This document shows positions 44,249 to 53,385 of a stretch of 64,000 bases of DNA, one piece after another. The position numbers and the translations under genes were made by a program. The notes under the pieces were generated by a model. That model saw nothing but the letters and a program-made list of their open reading frames with translations, was not told the DNA's origin and did not search any database. How positions within the stretch are numbered: position 1 is the stretch's first letter; each line of letters opens with the position of its first letter. Source of the stretch: Streptomyces coeruleorubidus (GTDB lineage Bacteria > Actinomycetota > Actinomycetes > Streptomycetales > Streptomycetaceae); assembly GCF_028885415.1 (NCBI RefSeq), contig NZ_CP118527.1, positions 1,550,001 to 1,614,000 of the forward strand, given 5' to 3'.

Positions 44249-44551
44249 TCAGTGGTCGTCCCAGTGCCCGTCATGAGCGGCGTGGCGGTGACCGTCATGC
44301 AGGTAGTCGGTGTGGTCCTCGTGCGGCACGGCGACATGGCCGCAGCCCTCACCGTGCTGGTGGTCATGGGCGTCGTGGGCGGCATGACCGGCAGGGACGC
44401 ACTCGTCGACGTGGTCGCCGTGGACCCGGTGGATGTGGCCGTCGTGCGCGTAGTCGGTGTGATCGCCGTGCGGGAAGGCGACGTGGCCGCAGCCCTCACC
44501 GTGGGTGTGCGTGTGCCCATCGTGCGTGCGGTGGTCGGTGGCGGTGGACAT
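44249..44551 (-). CDS. Histidine-rich metal-binding protein with two repeats
   Basis: 100 residues, ATG 44551 with GAGGAG 6 bases upstream. About a quarter of residues are His. Two copies of a ~26-residue repeat are clear: HGEGCGHVAFPHGDHTDY and HGEGCGHVAVPHEDHTDY, each followed by a His/Asp tail; each has one Cys. No signal peptide, so it is cytosolic. Likely a zinc (or nickel/cobalt) buffer or chaperone. It stands at the edge of the zinc region, divergent from a gene with a Zur-like box. Confidence 0.85.
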   Translation of the reverse strand: MSTATDHRTHDGHTHTHGEGCGHVAFPHGDHTDYAHDGHIHRVHGDHVDECVPAGHAAHDAHDHQHGEGCGHVAVPHEDHTDYLHDGHRHAAHDGHWDDH

Positions 44552-44741
44552 GGGGGACTCCTCGCTTGCCTTTCTGGCCGCCCGCGGACCTGCCCCGGAC
44601 GACGAATTGCGACATCAACATATAGCGACCCCTGCATGGTTCGCTGAGCCACCCCCCACGTTTCACACGCGGATCACCGCAACTCCTCGGATCCCACCCG
44701 AGGGTGTTCAGCGAGCACTACGGGAAGCTAGGTTGACGACA

Positions 44742-44758
44742 ACGACAATCGTTTTACT
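44742..44758. promoter_or_regulatory. Zur-like box upstream of the methyltransferase gene
   Basis: ACGACAATCGTTTTACT, 9 bases before the GTG at 44767. It agrees with the box at 62557 in 13 of 15 leading positions; the Streptomyces Zur consensus is TGAAAATGATTTTCA or its complement. Confidence 0.7.
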
Positions 44759-44766
44759 CTCTGGGA

Positions 44767-45579
44767 GTGCTTGTGACCGCTCAACAGGCGACGATCGGTG
44801 AGGTGTTCAGCGCAGGTGCCGAGGAGTTCCACCGCTGGTCGCCGCTGCTGTGGGACCGGGTGGGGCAGGCCACGGCGGAGGTGTCGGCCCCGGCCCTCGG
44901 TGAACGGGTGCTCGATGCCTGCTGCGGGGCCGGGGCGTCGGCGCTGCCCGCCGCCCGTGCGGTCGGCGCCGGTGGGCTGGTCGACGCGGTCGACCTCTCC
45001 GGTGCCCTCGTCGCGCTCGGCGAGCGGCGCGCAGGGCAGGAGGGCCTGGCCGGCCTGCGGTTCCACCAGCACGACGTGACGTCATGGGCGGCGCCCGAGG
45101 GCGGCTACGACCTGGTGCAGTGCGCCCTCGGCGTGTTCTTCTTCCCCGACATGGACCGCGACACCGCCAAGCTCGCCGGGCTTCTGCGACCGGGTGGGCG
45201 GCTCGCGGTGACCGTATGGGAGAAGGGGGCGCTCGGCGGCTGGGGGCAGGCGTTCAAGAGCGCCGTCGAGAGGGAGCGTGAATGGCCGGGTTCGTCGCAG
45301 TCGGCCCAACTGGCCCGGATCGACACCTCCGACACGCTCGCCGCCTGGCTGGAGGGCCTCGGGCTGAGCGACGCCCGGGTCGTACGCCGGGATCTGGCCG
45401 TGCCTGTGACGCCCGCGACCGCCTGGGACCTGGCGGTGGGCAGCGGCACCCGCGCCCTGCTCGACGGGCTCGCGCCCGCCGCGGTGGAACGCGTGCGCGC
45501 CCACTTCACCGCCGCGCTGGAGGCATCCGGCGTGACGGACCTGGACGTACGGATCCTGACCGGGACGGCCGTGGCATGA
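44767..45579 (+). CDS. Class I SAM-dependent methyltransferase
   Basis: 270 residues. SAM motif I is VLDACCGAGASALPAARAVG, motif II-like VDAVDLSGALV, then DLVQCALGVFFFPDMDRD and LLRPGGRLAVTVW. GTG 44767 or GTG 44773. Acidic C-terminal domain of ~110 residues gives substrate choice; substrate unknown. The Zur-like box directly upstream places it under zinc control. It overlaps the next gene by 4 bases. Confidence 0.85.
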   Translation: MLVTAQQATIGEVFSAGAEEFHRWSPLLWDRVGQATAEVSAPALGERVLDACCGAGASALPAARAVGAGGLVDAVDLSGALVALGERRAGQEGLAGLRFHQHDVTSWAAPEGGYDLVQCALGVFFFPDMDRDTAKLAGLLRPGGRLAVTVWEKGALGGWGQAFKSAVEREREWPGSSQSAQLARIDTSDTLAAWLEGLGLSDARVVRRDLAVPVTPATAWDLAVGSGTRALLDGLAPAAVERVRAHFTAALEASGVTDLDVRILTGTAVA

Positions 45580-45986
45580 CCCAGCGGCCCTCTCACACCG
45601 CCGCTCGGCAGGCCGAGGGCTTCACGGCCGCGATCTGCCGGGCCGAGGGCGGTTGCGGCGCGGCGGACGGTCGCGTCCTCGAAGCACTGCGTACTGCTAC
45701 CCGGCAGGTGCCGGGCGGGCTGCTGGTCGCCACCGGCTGTCTGGGCCCGCACCTGCACTGCCCGCACCACGAGGGCAACCAGGTGCCGCGCGCCGGGCAC
45801 CGTGTGGTGGTCCAGCCGTGCACCCGGGACCGTACGCCGCTCGGACCCGCCCTGGCCTTCGGCCCGCTCACGGAACCGGACCAGTCTCAGGCCCTGGCCG
45901 GCTGGCTGACGGAGGGCCTGCGCCAAGGGCGCCGCCCTCCGCGCCGTCTGCTGGCCGTACGACCGTCCCGCCGTTCGGAGCGGTAG
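45576..45986 (+). CDS. Cys-containing conserved hypothetical protein
   Basis: 136 residues, ATG 45576 in an ATGA overlap with the methyltransferase. Contains CRAEGGCG and TGCLGPHLHCPHHEG, spacing that recalls thioredoxin-like [2Fe-2S] or zinc sites, and a very basic C-terminus. Probably works with the methyltransferase. Compare the ferredoxin-like protein at 55821. Confidence 0.6.
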   Translation: MTQRPSHTAARQAEGFTAAICRAEGGCGAADGRVLEALRTATRQVPGGLLVATGCLGPHLHCPHHEGNQVPRAGHRVVVQPCTRDRTPLGPALAFGPLTEPDQSQALAGWLTEGLRQGRRPPRRLLAVRPSRRSER

Positions 45987-46029
45987 CGGCAACGGGCCCG
46001 TCGTCAGGGCGGGGGCCGGCGGGGTGGTG

Positions 46030-46911
46030 TCATCGTCCGGCGGGTACGGGGGCGGCCCTGTCCGTTCGCCCGACGAGCCTCGCGAGGAGCCCGTGGCGGG
46101 GAGCCAGGCACCACGTGAGGGCGAACAGGCCGGTGAGGACCACGACGACGGAGCCGCCGGCGGCCAGGTCGTACGTGTACGAGACGTACAGGCCCGCGAC
46201 GCTGCCCGCGCAGCCGATGAGCGAGGCCAGCAGGGTCATCGCCCACAGTCGTTCGGTGAGCATGCGGGCGGTGGCGGCCGGGGTGATGAGCAGGGCGAGG
46301 ACGAGGATGTTGCCGACCGCCTCCAGGGACATCACGATCGTCGTGGTCACGACGACGTAGAGCGCCAGGTCGAGGCGGAACACAGGCAGGCCCGCGGCGC
46401 GTGCGGTTTCGCGGTCGAGGCTGACGGCGACCAGTTCCTTGCCGATCGCCAGTACGACCAGGACCAGGACGGCGCCGATGGCGGTCACGGTCCATACGTC
46501 GGACGCGCTCACCGCCAGCACCTGCCCGAACAGGAAGGACGACAGGTCAGTCGTCCAGCTGTCGCGCGTGGACACCAGCACGATGCCGAGCCCGAAGGCG
46601 AAGGCGAAGAAGACGCCGATGACGGTGTCCTCCTTCAGTCGCCGGTTCTGGGAGACGAAGGCGATCAGCACCGCGGTGGTGATGCCGGCGGCCGCCCCGC
46701 CGAGGAGCAGGTTGCCCTCGAAGGCGTAGGCGAGCGCGACGCCCGGGAACGCCGAGTGGGCGACGGCGTCGCCGATGAACGCCATGCCGCGCAGCACGAC
46801 GTACACGCCGACGACGCCGCACACCAGGCCGATGATGGCCGCCACGGCGAATGCCCGCTGCATGAAGGGCAGTTGCCAGGGATCGGTGAAGAACGCGATC
46901 AGGCCGGTCAT
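46030..46911 (-). CDS. Anchored-repeat-type metal ABC transporter permease
   Basis: 293 residues, ABC-3 (ZnuB-like) family with ~8 membrane segments: VYVVLRGMAFIGDAVAHSAFPG (the conserved permease signature), DSWTTDLSSFLFGQVLAVS, GKELVAVSLDRETARAAG and LLITPAATARMLTERLW. Last gene of the minus-strand operon; its ATG overlaps the ATPase stop by 4 bases. Confidence 0.92.
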   Translation of the reverse strand: MTGLIAFFTDPWQLPFMQRAFAVAAIIGLVCGVVGVYVVLRGMAFIGDAVAHSAFPGVALAYAFEGNLLLGGAAAGITTAVLIAFVSQNRRLKEDTVIGVFFAFAFGLGIVLVSTRDSWTTDLSSFLFGQVLAVSASDVWTVTAIGAVLVLVVLAIGKELVAVSLDRETARAAGLPVFRLDLALYVVVTTTIVMSLEAVGNILVLALLITPAATARMLTERLWAMTLLASLIGCAGSVAGLYVSYTYDLAAGGSVVVVLTGLFALTWCLAPRHGLLARLVGRTDRAAPVPAGR

Positions 46912-47681
46912 GACGCGTTCACCGTTGCGATCGCGCGGTCGAGCCCGAAGGCGCGCAGCATTTGGTCGGGGTCGGCGAGGAGTTCGGGGCCGCCTTCGGC
47001 GACGACCGTGCGGTTGATCAGCGCCACCCGGTGGCAGGTGCGGGCGGCGGCCGCCAGATCGTGGGTGGTCATCAGCAGCGCCCTGCCTTCCGCGGCCAGC
47101 CGGCCGAACAATTCGTTCAACAGCTCCTGGGTGGGGACGTCGACGCCGGTGAACGGCTCGTCGAGGAGCAGGATGCGCGGGCCGGCGGCCAGGGCGCGGG
47201 CCACCAGGACCCGCTGCCGCTGACCGCCGGACAGTTCCCCGATCGGGCGCCGGCGCAGGTCGGCGAGCCCGGTGAGCTCCAGCGCCTCGGTCACCGCCGC
47301 CCGGTCCGCCGCGCCGGGGCGGCGCAGCCAGCCCATCTGCCGGGTACGGCCGGTGAGGACCGCTCCAGTGATGTCGATGGGGAAGTCCCAGGCGAACTCG
47401 TGCCGTTGGGGCACGTACCCGATCCGCTGCCCGGCCCGGCGCCCGGCGCGTCCCTCCACTGCCACCTCTCCCCCGGCCAGCGGGACCAGCCCGAGCACGG
47501 CCCGCAGCAACGTCGTCTTGCCGGCACCGTTGGGTCCGATGAGGCCGACCAGCTCCCCCGCGTCGACGGACAGGTCGGCCCGCTCCAGGGCGGTTCGCCC
47601 GCCGAGGACGACGGTGGCGCCGGTGACCCTCAGCAGGGCCCCCATGCCGTCTGCCGGGCCGTCGGCCGGTCGGTCAGCCAC
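46908..47681 (-). CDS. Anchored-repeat-type metal ABC transporter ATP-binding protein
   Basis: 257 residues; GTG 47681 chosen for GGAGG 7 bases upstream, overlapping the wall-protein stop by 8 bases. Walker A GPNGAGKTT, signature LSGGQRQRVLVARAL, Walker B ILLLDEPF, H-loop MTTHDLAAA. ZnuC-like. Confidence 0.92.
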   Translation of the reverse strand: MADRPADGPADGMGALLRVTGATVVLGGRTALERADLSVDAGELVGLIGPNGAGKTTLLRAVLGLVPLAGGEVAVEGRAGRRAGQRIGYVPQRHEFAWDFPIDITGAVLTGRTRQMGWLRRPGAADRAAVTEALELTGLADLRRRPIGELSGGQRQRVLVARALAAGPRILLLDEPFTGVDVPTQELLNELFGRLAAEGRALLMTTHDLAAAARTCHRVALINRTVVAEGGPELLADPDQMLRAFGLDRAIATVNAS

Positions 47682-49287
47682 GTGCGGTCCTCCTGCGTCG
47701 GGCGGCCAGCACGGCTGCGGCACCCAGGGTGGTGAACGCGGCGGCCGCCGTTCCCAGCAGCAGCGCCTGGCCGGCGCCGGTGGAGGCCATCGAGCCGTCG
47801 CCGGAGCCGTCGGCCGAGGTGCCGCCGGTGGAGCCGGAACCGGAACCGGCACCGGAGCCGGAGTCGGCCGCGGAGCCCGAGCCTGTCGTGTCCGAGGAGC
47901 CGGAGGTCCCCGAGCCTCCCTTGCCCGAGCCGTCGCCGGGCGCCACGCTGCCGGGGTCGGTGTCGCCGACCGCGAACGTCACCGTCTCCGTGTCGGAGAC
48001 CTCCGTACCGTTCGCGAGCGTCCCGCTCATCCTGAAGGTCAGCCGGTAGACGCCCTCCTCGCTGAACGCCCAGCCCCCGTGTGCGTGTGAGTTGGCCGGG
48101 ACTGTGAAGGAGTCCGGTACGCCGTCCCTGCTGTTGAACAGGACGGTCGCGCCGGACAGGCCGTCGTAGGTGTAGAGAGCGTAGCTGCCGGGGCCGTCCA
48201 CCTCGGTCAGGGCGAAGTCGACGCCGCCCTTGGTGGCTCCGGCGGCGATGTTGTCGGTGGACCAGCCGGGCCACAGCAGGCCGTCCTGCTGCACCTGGTC
48301 GAGCAGCCAGACCGGGTCGCCCTTCTTGCCGAGGAAGGCGAAGTCGTCACTGGCCGGGATCGTCTTCTTGGCGACCGGTTTGACGTGCAGGACCACGGAG
48401 GAGGGTTCGCGCCAGGTGGTCTTCCCGGCGATGGTGCCGTCCTTGATGTGGATCTGCATCTTCCGGTCGACGACCCGTGCGGCGAGGTCGATGTGCCCCT
48501 CGTCGAGTGTCTTCTTCGTGCTGACCACGGTGGCGTCCGCCGAGTCCGTCGGGGCGGCTGCCACGGCGGGCTTCCGCACCCCCGGCCAGTCCCGTGCCCC
48601 GGCATCCGGGGCCGTAGCGGGCGGTTCGTCTGCGTCCGGGTTTCCGGTGCTTGCGGCCGACGGCGTCTCTCGCGGCACCTCCGCCTCGGCCGCGCGCTCC
48701 TGCGTGGCCCGCTCGATGGCCTCGTCGCCGACGAGGACCGTGTACGTCTCCTCGGTGCTGCTCGGCTGCTCGCCGTCGGCAGACCCGGTCCCGGTGGCAA
48801 AGGTGAGGGTGTACGTGCCCGGGGCGGCGAACACCCACCGCGTGCCGCCCTCACCGGTACCGGCCGGCAGGTCGTGGCCGTCCGGCCGTACGTCCCTGCT
48901 GTCGAAGCGCAGGACCGGTTCGCCGTCCCCGTTCAGGTCGTACCCGACCAGCGCGCCCGGGCCTTCCACACCGGTGAGAGCCCGGCGCACGGAGCCCGCG
49001 GCCTTCCGCGTCGTGTCCCAGGGGGCGTCCGCCAACTCCCAGATCAGCATGCCCGGTTCGCCGAGGAAGCGGTACGTCTCGTCGTTCGGCACGGCGGTCC
49101 GGTGGGTGTCGTCGACCTCGACGGGCCGGTCCTGCGCGTCGAGTGCGACTCCCTGCCCGTCCTGGACGATCTGCCCGGCGGCCGTGGTCGCGCGCGGTTC
49201 CGGGGCCGCACCGAGGGTCATCACGCCAGCCGCGGCGAGTGCCACGGCGGCGGCGATCCGCTGTCGTCTGCCTGCTGTGCCCCTCAT
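47674..49287 (-). CDS. Surface-anchored ABC-transporter-associated repeat protein
   Basis: 537 residues. Signal peptide (~1-37), then two surface-anchored repeat domains (~38-190 and ~265-445), each with a VDDTHRTAV/DEGHIDLAARVVDRK-type start, a WLLDQ or WELA segment, GPG-S-YALYTYD and HGGWAFSEEGVYRLTF. A Gly/Ser/Thr linker, a hydrophobic helix (LLLGTAAAAFTTLGAAAVLA) and RRRR end complete a wall or membrane anchor. Matches the wall-associated member of Haft's anchored-repeat ABC systems. Probably binds metal at the surface and passes it to the binding protein. Confidence 0.88.
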   Translation of the reverse strand: MRGTAGRRQRIAAAVALAAAGVMTLGAAPEPRATTAAGQIVQDGQGVALDAQDRPVEVDDTHRTAVPNDETYRFLGEPGMLIWELADAPWDTTRKAAGSVRRALTGVEGPGALVGYDLNGDGEPVLRFDSRDVRPDGHDLPAGTGEGGTRWVFAAPGTYTLTFATGTGSADGEQPSSTEETYTVLVGDEAIERATQERAAEAEVPRETPSAASTGNPDADEPPATAPDAGARDWPGVRKPAVAAAPTDSADATVVSTKKTLDEGHIDLAARVVDRKMQIHIKDGTIAGKTTWREPSSVVLHVKPVAKKTIPASDDFAFLGKKGDPVWLLDQVQQDGLLWPGWSTDNIAAGATKGGVDFALTEVDGPGSYALYTYDGLSGATVLFNSRDGVPDSFTVPANSHAHGGWAFSEEGVYRLTFRMSGTLANGTEVSDTETVTFAVGDTDPGSVAPGDGSGKGGSGTSGSSDTTGSGSAADSGSGAGSGSGSTGGTSADGSGDGSMASTGAGQALLLGTAAAAFTTLGAAAVLAARRRRTARG

Positions 49288-49327
49288 GCCGTTGTGCCCC
49301 TCTTGCCTTCGGTGCCCCTCATCGGGT

Positions 49328-50899
49328 TCAACTCCCCTCCCCGCCCAGGCAGCGGGCCAGCTCCTTGGCGTTGTGGCGCATCATCGCCACGTAGTCGTGG
49401 ATCTTGTCGTCGAAGGAGTCGCCGTAGATCGTGCAGATCCCGACCCCCTCGTCCTCGGCGACCCGGCGCAGCACGTCGGCGCGGGCGGCGAGATTGGGTT
49501 CCAGGAAGACCGCCGGGACCTTCTTCTCCTGGATGGTGTCGCCGAGTTGCTCCACCTCGGCCGCGCTCGGCTCCTGGTTGGGCACGGGGACGACGAAGCC
49601 CGCGACCTCCATGCCGTACGCGTTGGCGAGGTAGCCGAAGGCGTCGTGTGTGGTGATGAGCTTGCGGTTGGCCTCGGGGATGGTGGCGAGGGTGCTCGCG
49701 ACCTCCTTGTCCAGCGCGGCCAGCCGCTTCAGGTACTGTCCGGCGCCGCGCTCGTACACCTCGCGGCCGTCCGGGTCGGCCTTGATCAGCTCGGCCTCGA
49801 TACGCCGCACGTACGCCTCCGCGTTGGCGACGTCCGCCCAGGCGTGCGGGTCCATCTCGCCGTGCACGTGCTTGCCGATGACGGCCTGCGGCAGCACCCA
49901 GATGTCGTCTCCGGGCGCGCCGAGGAAGCGGTACGCCTGCTCCTTCGGCACGCTGTCCTTCGCCTTGTCCGGTACGGACAGGGCGACCTCGTCCGCCCGG
50001 TGATGCGTCGTGCTGCCGGTCTTCTCGTCGTCCGTCCGTACGGACAACCGGTGCTTCTCGGCGTTCAGCGCGACGTCGGCGTGGCCGGTGCCGAGCAGCT
50101 TCTTGCCCTCCGCGCCCGCGTCGCCCATGCCGCCCACCGCGAACGTGATGGTCCCGCTGCCGGACTCGGTGCGCTCGCCCTCCAGGGACTCGATCTCTCC
50201 TTGGACAGCGAGCTTGTACGTACCGGGCTTGGTGAACACCCAGTTGACGTGGGTGTGTGCCTCGGGCGGCAGGGTGAAGGAGTCCTTGGCGTTCAGGCCG
50301 TCGGCGGAGTCGATGTAGCTGCGCGGGGTGCCGAGCGTGTCGGTGAGGTAGACGTGCAGATCGCCCGGCCCCTCCAACTCCGTGGCGGTGATGCGGACCT
50401 GTGCCCCGTCTCCGGCGACCTTGCCCTCCACCGCCCAGCCGAGCCAGAGCACGTCCAGGCCGAGGTCCTCCTCCAGCTTGATGACCGTGCCGCCGTACTG
50501 CTCCAGCTTCTCGCTGATCGGCACCTTGGGCGTGCCCTTGCGGGCGTTGCTGTGGACCATCTTCATGATCCCGGGCTCCTCGAGGAGCAGCCCGTTGCTG
50601 AAGACGAGGTCGGCTTCGGTGACTTTGGCCGCGTCGCCGGGGCTCGGTTCGTACGAGTGGGGGTCGCCGTGGTGCGGCACGATCGAGGTGACCTCGACCC
50701 GGTCGCCGCCGACCTGGCGGACCAGGTCGGCGATGATCCCGGTCGTGGTGGACACCGTCAGCTTGTCGCCGTCCCCGCCCGCGCCCGCACCGCCGCACCC
50801 GGCGAGCAGTGTGGTGGCCGCGAGCAGGGCGGCTGTCGTACGCAGGGCGGTCGTCGTGCGCAGGCGCGCCCGCTCGGGGGCTCGTCTCGGGGCCCGCAT
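49328..50899 (-). CDS. Zinc-type ABC transporter substrate-binding lipoprotein with inserted anchored-repeat domain
   Basis: 523 residues. Lipobox LLAGC near residue 35. The ZnuA-type fold is split: the first half has IVPHHGDPHSYEPSPGDA (His ligands), the second half MDPHAWADVANAEAY, ITTHDAFGYLANAYGM and IYGDSFDDKIHDYVAMM. Between them (~150-335) lies a surface-anchored repeat domain with VNWVFTKPGTYKLAV and FLGAPGDDIWVLPQAV. The insertion is characteristic of the anchored-repeat system; it may let the receptor dock to the repeat proteins. Confidence 0.9.
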   Translation of the reverse strand: MRAPRRAPERARLRTTTALRTTAALLAATTLLAGCGGAGAGGDGDKLTVSTTTGIIADLVRQVGGDRVEVTSIVPHHGDPHSYEPSPGDAAKVTEADLVFSNGLLLEEPGIMKMVHSNARKGTPKVPISEKLEQYGGTVIKLEEDLGLDVLWLGWAVEGKVAGDGAQVRITATELEGPGDLHVYLTDTLGTPRSYIDSADGLNAKDSFTLPPEAHTHVNWVFTKPGTYKLAVQGEIESLEGERTESGSGTITFAVGGMGDAGAEGKKLLGTGHADVALNAEKHRLSVRTDDEKTGSTTHHRADEVALSVPDKAKDSVPKEQAYRFLGAPGDDIWVLPQAVIGKHVHGEMDPHAWADVANAEAYVRRIEAELIKADPDGREVYERGAGQYLKRLAALDKEVASTLATIPEANRKLITTHDAFGYLANAYGMEVAGFVVPVPNQEPSAAEVEQLGDTIQEKKVPAVFLEPNLAARADVLRRVAEDEGVGICTIYGDSFDDKIHDYVAMMRHNAKELARCLGGEGS

Positions 50900-51001
50900 G
50901 GGGCTCCTCCTTCTTCAGACATGGGTGCCCTGTTCAGGGCCGATGGGCGCGTGCGGCGGACCGGGGGCTGCCACGACTCCGGTCCGCCACACGCGGGTGC
51001 G

Positions 51002-52696
51002 TCAGCCGACGCGACGGCGTCGGCGTACGGCGAGGAAGGCGGCCGCACCCATGACCACCGCGGCCACCGCCGCGGCGAACGGCACCAGCACGCCCGCGCC
51101 TGTCGCGGCGAGCCCGCCGCCGCTCACGCTCCCGGTCGAGCCGCCGACCCAACCGCCGGCCGAACCGGTGCTGCCGCCGCCCGAGCCACCCGCCCCGCTT
51201 CCGCCGCCGCTCGACGAGGCGGACACCGTCGCGGACGGCGACACATCAGCCGAAGGAGCGGCCGACGGCGAGCCGCTGGCGGTGCCGGACGGCGAGGCGG
51301 TGACGGTGGGGCTCGCCGTGGGCTCGCCACCCGCGCCCGGGGCCACGGTCGACGGGTCGACGTCACCCACCGCCCACGCCAGGGTCTCGGTGTCGCTGAC
51401 CTTGGTGCCGTCGGCGAGAGTCGCGCCGACGGTGAAGGTCAGGCGGTACACGCCCTCCTTGGTGAAGGTCCAGTTCCAGTGGCTGTGCGCGTGGACGGAG
51501 TGCGGGAGGCCGTCGGGCAGCCCGTCGCCGCTGTTGAGCCTGACGTCCACGGAACCGAACGAGTCCGAGTTGAACACCGCCACTGCGCCCGGCCCTTGGA
51601 CCTTGTCGAGCCGGTAGGTGATGTCTCCGTCGATGTCGGCCCTGGCGTACTCCTCGGTGCTCCAGCCGGGCCACACCAGCCCGTCGATCTGCTGCAGCGG
51701 CAGCCACCACACGGGGTCGCCGGCCTTCCCGAGGAACTCCTGCTCCTCCGGGATCCGCCGCTTGGCCGCGGGCTTCACATGCAGCACGACCTCGTCCGGC
51801 TCGTACCACTCGTGGTCGGACGCCGTGCCTTCCTTGATCTGGAACTGCAGCGAGCCGTCCACCGGCCGGGCGGCGAGGTCGATGTGGCCGTTGTCGATGA
51901 CGTGCGCGGTGGGTGCGGTGGCGGTCGGGGTCGTGCTGTTCGACGGCGTGGCCGAGCCCGTCGGGTCGCCGGGCGCCGGGCTCGTGCCGTCGCCCGGCAG
52001 TACCTCGGCCGGGTCGATGTCGTCCCCGACGACCACGGCGAGGGCCTCGGTGTCACTGGCGCCGCCGACGGTCACGGTGAGAGTGAGCCGGTAGACGCCC
52101 TCCGCCGTGAACGCCCAGGTGGGTACGGCCCGTTCCTGGTCTGCGGTAAGGGTGAACGAACTGTGCGCGCTGTCACCGCTGTTGAGGTGCTGCACCGCGC
52201 TCTCGTCGCTGTTGTCCATCTCGCGGGTGTAGGTGTAGAGCGCGAAGCGCCCGGGGCCCTCGAAGCCCGAGAGCTTCACCTCCGTGTCGCCGCCCGCCTC
52301 GGTGCCGTTCCAGCCGGGTTCCGGGGCGAAGATCTGGCCCGCGTTGTGCCAGCCGTTGAGGAAATAGGCGTCGACCAGCTCTCCGATGATCGGGTACGCC
52401 GGTGAGATCACGGACTCCTTGGTCGCCGGTCCGGCGTGCACCACGACCTCGGAGGGGTCGCGCGCGATCTCCTTGTCCCCGCTGCGGTCGTCGAATTGCA
52501 ACTCCGGCTTGCCGTCGACCAGCCGGGGCGTGAGGTCGAACTCGCCCTCGTCGAGGACGACGGCACCGCCGGCGGCGCGGGCTGCCCCGCTGCCGCCGGC
52601 GACCAGCCCTGCCGCGCCCACGAGCACCGCGGTCGCCGCGGTCAGCGCCGCGGCGGTGAAGGCGCGTCTGCTTCCGCGCGTCAGGGCTCGCATCAC
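51002..52696 (-). CDS. Choice-of-anchor M domain surface protein, two repeats
   Basis: 564 residues: signal peptide, two anchored-repeat domains (DEGEFDLTPRLVDGKPELQF ... ; NGHIDLAARPVDGSLQFQI ...), each ending in a beta-strand segment WAFTAEGVYRLTLTV or WNWTFTKEGVYRLTFTV. A Ser/Gly-rich linker, a C-terminal hydrophobic helix and RRRRR follow. No Cys. Predicted cell-surface anchored partner of the zinc ABC system; 8-base overlap is not present, but it lies 103 bases upstream of the binding-protein gene in the same operon. Confidence 0.88.
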   Translation of the reverse strand: MMRALTRGSRRAFTAAALTAATAVLVGAAGLVAGGSGAARAAGGAVVLDEGEFDLTPRLVDGKPELQFDDRSGDKEIARDPSEVVVHAGPATKESVISPAYPIIGELVDAYFLNGWHNAGQIFAPEPGWNGTEAGGDTEVKLSGFEGPGRFALYTYTREMDNSDESAVQHLNSGDSAHSSFTLTADQERAVPTWAFTAEGVYRLTLTVTVGGASDTEALAVVVGDDIDPAEVLPGDGTSPAPGDPTGSATPSNSTTPTATAPTAHVIDNGHIDLAARPVDGSLQFQIKEGTASDHEWYEPDEVVLHVKPAAKRRIPEEQEFLGKAGDPVWWLPLQQIDGLVWPGWSTEEYARADIDGDITYRLDKVQGPGAVAVFNSDSFGSVDVRLNSGDGLPDGLPHSVHAHSHWNWTFTKEGVYRLTFTVGATLADGTKVSDTETLAWAVGDVDPSTVAPGAGGEPTASPTVTASPSGTASGSPSAAPSADVSPSATVSASSSGGGSGAGGSGGGSTGSAGGWVGGSTGSVSGGGLAATGAGVLVPFAAAVAAVVMGAAAFLAVRRRRRVG

Positions 52697-53337
52697 GAGC
52701 TGACGACGACGGTGTACGTCTCGGTGGCGGACTCCGTCACGCCGCCGACCGTCCCCTGGACGCGGAACGTCAGCTGGTACGTGCCGGCCTCCTCGAAGGC
52801 CCAGTTGCCGTGGTTGTGCGTGCCCACGCCGAAGCTGCGGGACTTGAAGTTGGCGGTGTTCGGGTTGCTGTCGTACCAGCGGGTTCCGCTGCTGTCATAG
52901 ACGCTGAAGTCGTCGGTGGCGGCACCGTTGCGCGTGGCGCTCACGAGCCTGTACGTGACGGTGTTGTTGGCGAAGAGGCCGGTGGCGAGGTGCTCGGTGG
53001 AGATGCCGGGGAACAGCACCCCGGCCGCGTCGGCCTCCGCCTCGGTGTCCGGCAGCAGCCAGATCCGGCTGCCCGAGCCGAGGAAACCGAGGCCCGGGTT
53101 GGCGACCCTCGCCGCCGCCGGCACCGACAGCGTCACGTCGGCCGGCTCGTACTCGGTGGCGTTCTCCTCGTCGTGGACGTGCAGGTGCAGGTCGGCGCCG
53201 TCCCACTCGGCGTCGAGGACGTCGACGTGGCCGCTGCCGAGGGTGGTGGCCGCGAAGGCAGAGGTGTTGAGACCGGCCGTGGCGAACGCGGCGGCGGCGA
53301 TGCCGGTGACGGTCAGCAGGCGTCTGCGGGTACGCAA
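52693..53337 (-). CDS. Choice-of-anchor M domain secreted protein, single repeat
   Basis: About 214 residues. Probable TTG start at 53337 with a G-run 6 bases upstream; longer versions cross the Zur-like box and are unlikely. Signal peptide (LLTVTGIAAAAFATAG ... AFA), then one repeat: SGHVDVLDAEWDGADLHLHV, ENATEYEPADVTLSV, FLGSGSRIWLLPDTE, NHGNWAFEEAGTYQLTF. No anchor helix: secreted, possibly a free zinc-scavenging form. First gene of the minus-strand operon, overlapping the next start by 4 bases. Confidence 0.82.
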   Translation of the reverse strand: MRTRRRLLTVTGIAAAAFATAGLNTSAFAATTLGSGHVDVLDAEWDGADLHLHVHDEENATEYEPADVTLSVPAAARVANPGLGFLGSGSRIWLLPDTEAEADAAGVLFPGISTEHLATGLFANNTVTYRLVSATRNGAATDDFSVYDSSGTRWYDSNPNTANFKSRSFGVGTHNHGNWAFEEAGTYQLTFRVQGTVGGVTESATETYTVVVSS

Positions 53338-53385
53338 GAGAAACCCCCATGGGTCATGTTCATGCCCCCTCGGGCACGAGTCACG

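Noticed and set aside
48230-52405. 1391-residue plus-strand frame over the anchored-repeat genes
   Set aside because: Antisense to three well-supported surface/transport genes; a high-GC artefact.
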